A stretch of 64,000 nucleotides of DNA from Rhynchonema sp. JSB1_4. Its lineage: Eukaryota > Nematoda > Chromadorea > Monhysterida > Xyalidae. The notes under the pieces were generated by a model that ran no database searches, was not told the origin of the DNA, and saw nothing but the letters and a program-made list of their open reading frames with translations. A program made the position numbers and the translations under genes. Shown here one piece after another: positions 62,972 to 64,000 of the stretch. The stretch is taken from NCBI GenBank assembly GCA_030248065.1, contig JASAMV010002753.1, positions 37,811 to 101,810 on the forward strand, read 5' to 3'. Positions within the stretch are counted from its first letter, which is position 1. Each line of letters opens with the position of its first letter.

Positions 62972-64000
62972 GTTAGGCATTGTCGTTGTTGGTGGTCTTG
63001 TCGTGGTCGGCTAATTGTTCAGTCGTCAACGCAAATGGTCAACACTGGTCGTTAACGCAGCCCCCAGCACACGTGTGTGCTGTGTAACGCACGTGGTTGT
63101 GTGCATTTGATGCTCCGACGGCATCAGACCAAAGTACATACATACTGTATGTAGCCCTTCTTCTGAATGAATGCAATGAGAATAATAATAGTGTGATGTT
63201 CTTGACTTTGGCAAAAGATGCAGCCAACACACTGGATAGCCCGACGACCATCGTTGACAACTTTGCGTTGACTATATTGTGCATAGTATAAACCGAATCG
63301 TCATATCGTATAATCATCGTATAGTCGTTGATAACCCTGTCAGGCATAGTTCACGCCAAATGTTTTGAACAGCTTGCCAACAACGGTCAAATGTTTGTTT
63401 GAGGTGATCGCGCAAATGAATGAAACGGAACAATTCAATAGCGAACGACGTTACGCCCGACTTGGGACTGACGGACAGTCCGTGAGCTTTGCAGGGCTCG
63501 CAGAATAATGGTGATTGCGGCTGCTGTAAATATAGTTTGGGAATACAGTCCTCCCTCCCTGTGGTGGCATGATTTGCGAACTTACATTGTATACACTAAC
63601 CCTTGATTGAGAACCAATTTGTTGTTCACAACAGAGTCGCACCACACGAGGACAGACTGGCCTGCCTTTTTCTTATTGCTTCTTGCCGCTGCTGTTGGTG
63701 AGCTGAACACCGGTGATACGTTATACCCTATTGTCAAGCAGGTTTTGTGCACGTCTTGTGTTTCGTCGGTGAGGATTTTGAACAAAAATTTATACAAGTC
63801 AATTCGTGATTCTGTACTTGATTTATTTTATTTCATTCGCGTTGAACTTCAGTAACGTTGGTCGAACGAAGCACAAAAAGAGCGTGTGTGGCACAGGTTT
63901 TGGCTAAACATCAACTGATAATATCCGAAACGCAGAATAACAAGAAAGAGAGAGGTTCGGAAAAGGTTGAAAAATACGTATCAAACCACAAAGAAACACA
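62972..64000. other. Right edge of the window, no supported gene
   Basis: AT-rich. A reverse-strand frame at 63582-63797 (KKKAGQSVLVWCDSVVNNKL) looks somewhat protein-like and could be an exon of a gene beyond the edge, but it has no recognised motif. Confidence 0.35.

Overview
The window is nuclear DNA of an invertebrate animal. Every recognisable gene is split by GT-AG introns (acceptors mostly TTTCAG), and most protein families are animal ones: a rhodopsin-like neuropeptide receptor, RBM22, ribosomal protein L12, the small subunit of ribonucleotide reductase, TFIIF alpha (RAP74), linker histone H1, and C-type lectins. The TTTCAG acceptors, interspersed GCCTAA units (complement of TTAGGC), several C-type lectin genes, and a recurrent motif resembling the nematode piRNA-upstream motif suggest a nematode with a repeat-rich genome. 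That placement is inference.

Layout. 0.6-3.2 kb (+): peptide GPCR whose first transmembrane exon lies outside the window. 6.5-9.2 kb (-): chromodomain gene with a tRNA-like sequence in an intron. 9.7-13.8 kb (-): RBM22, 10 exons. 14.4-21.2 kb (-): RPL12, 5 exons. 22.1-29.9 kb (+): RRM2, 10 exons, divergent from RPL12. 30.7-35.5 kb (+): GTF2F1, 13 exons. 36.5-38.7 kb (-): histone H1, 4 exons. 40.2-43.0 kb (-): unrecognised secreted protein. 44.4-48.3 kb (+): two tandem C-type lectin genes. 51.9-54.7 kb (+): 3' part of a Pro/Ser/Tyr-rich protein gene. 55.3-59.1 kb (-): two more C-type lectin paralogues, one membrane-anchored with a sushi domain and one short and secreted. 61.3-63.0 kb (+): coiled-coil gene of unknown role. 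Most exon sets were joined by hand, and the splice phases close exactly for RBM22, RPL12, RRM2, GTF2F1, H1 and the lectins.

Mobile DNA. No transposase was seen, but there are many non-autonomous elements with readable termini. Most belong to a diversified set of hAT-type MITEs (ends CAGTG..., 8-bp target duplications), stacked up to five deep in the first introns of RPL12 and RRM2. TA-flanked hairpin MITEs, a TTA-flanked PIF/Harbinger-like MITE, two short Helitron-like elements (5' TC, 3' hairpin plus CTAG or CTGG, inserted between A and T), and a 1.66-kb TTAA-flanked inverted-repeat element are also present.

The most unusual signal is a 10-mer, TGATGTTTCA. By eye it occurs 16 times exactly and about five more times with one mismatch, where about 0.1 is expected. 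It is confined to 0-11.5 kb and 36.7-55.6 kb, around the receptor, chromodomain, secreted-protein and lectin genes, and absent from 11.5-36.6 kb, the bulk of the housekeeping block. It shares TGTTTCA with the C. elegans 21U-RNA upstream motif CTGTTTCA, so these may be motif-dependent piRNA loci.
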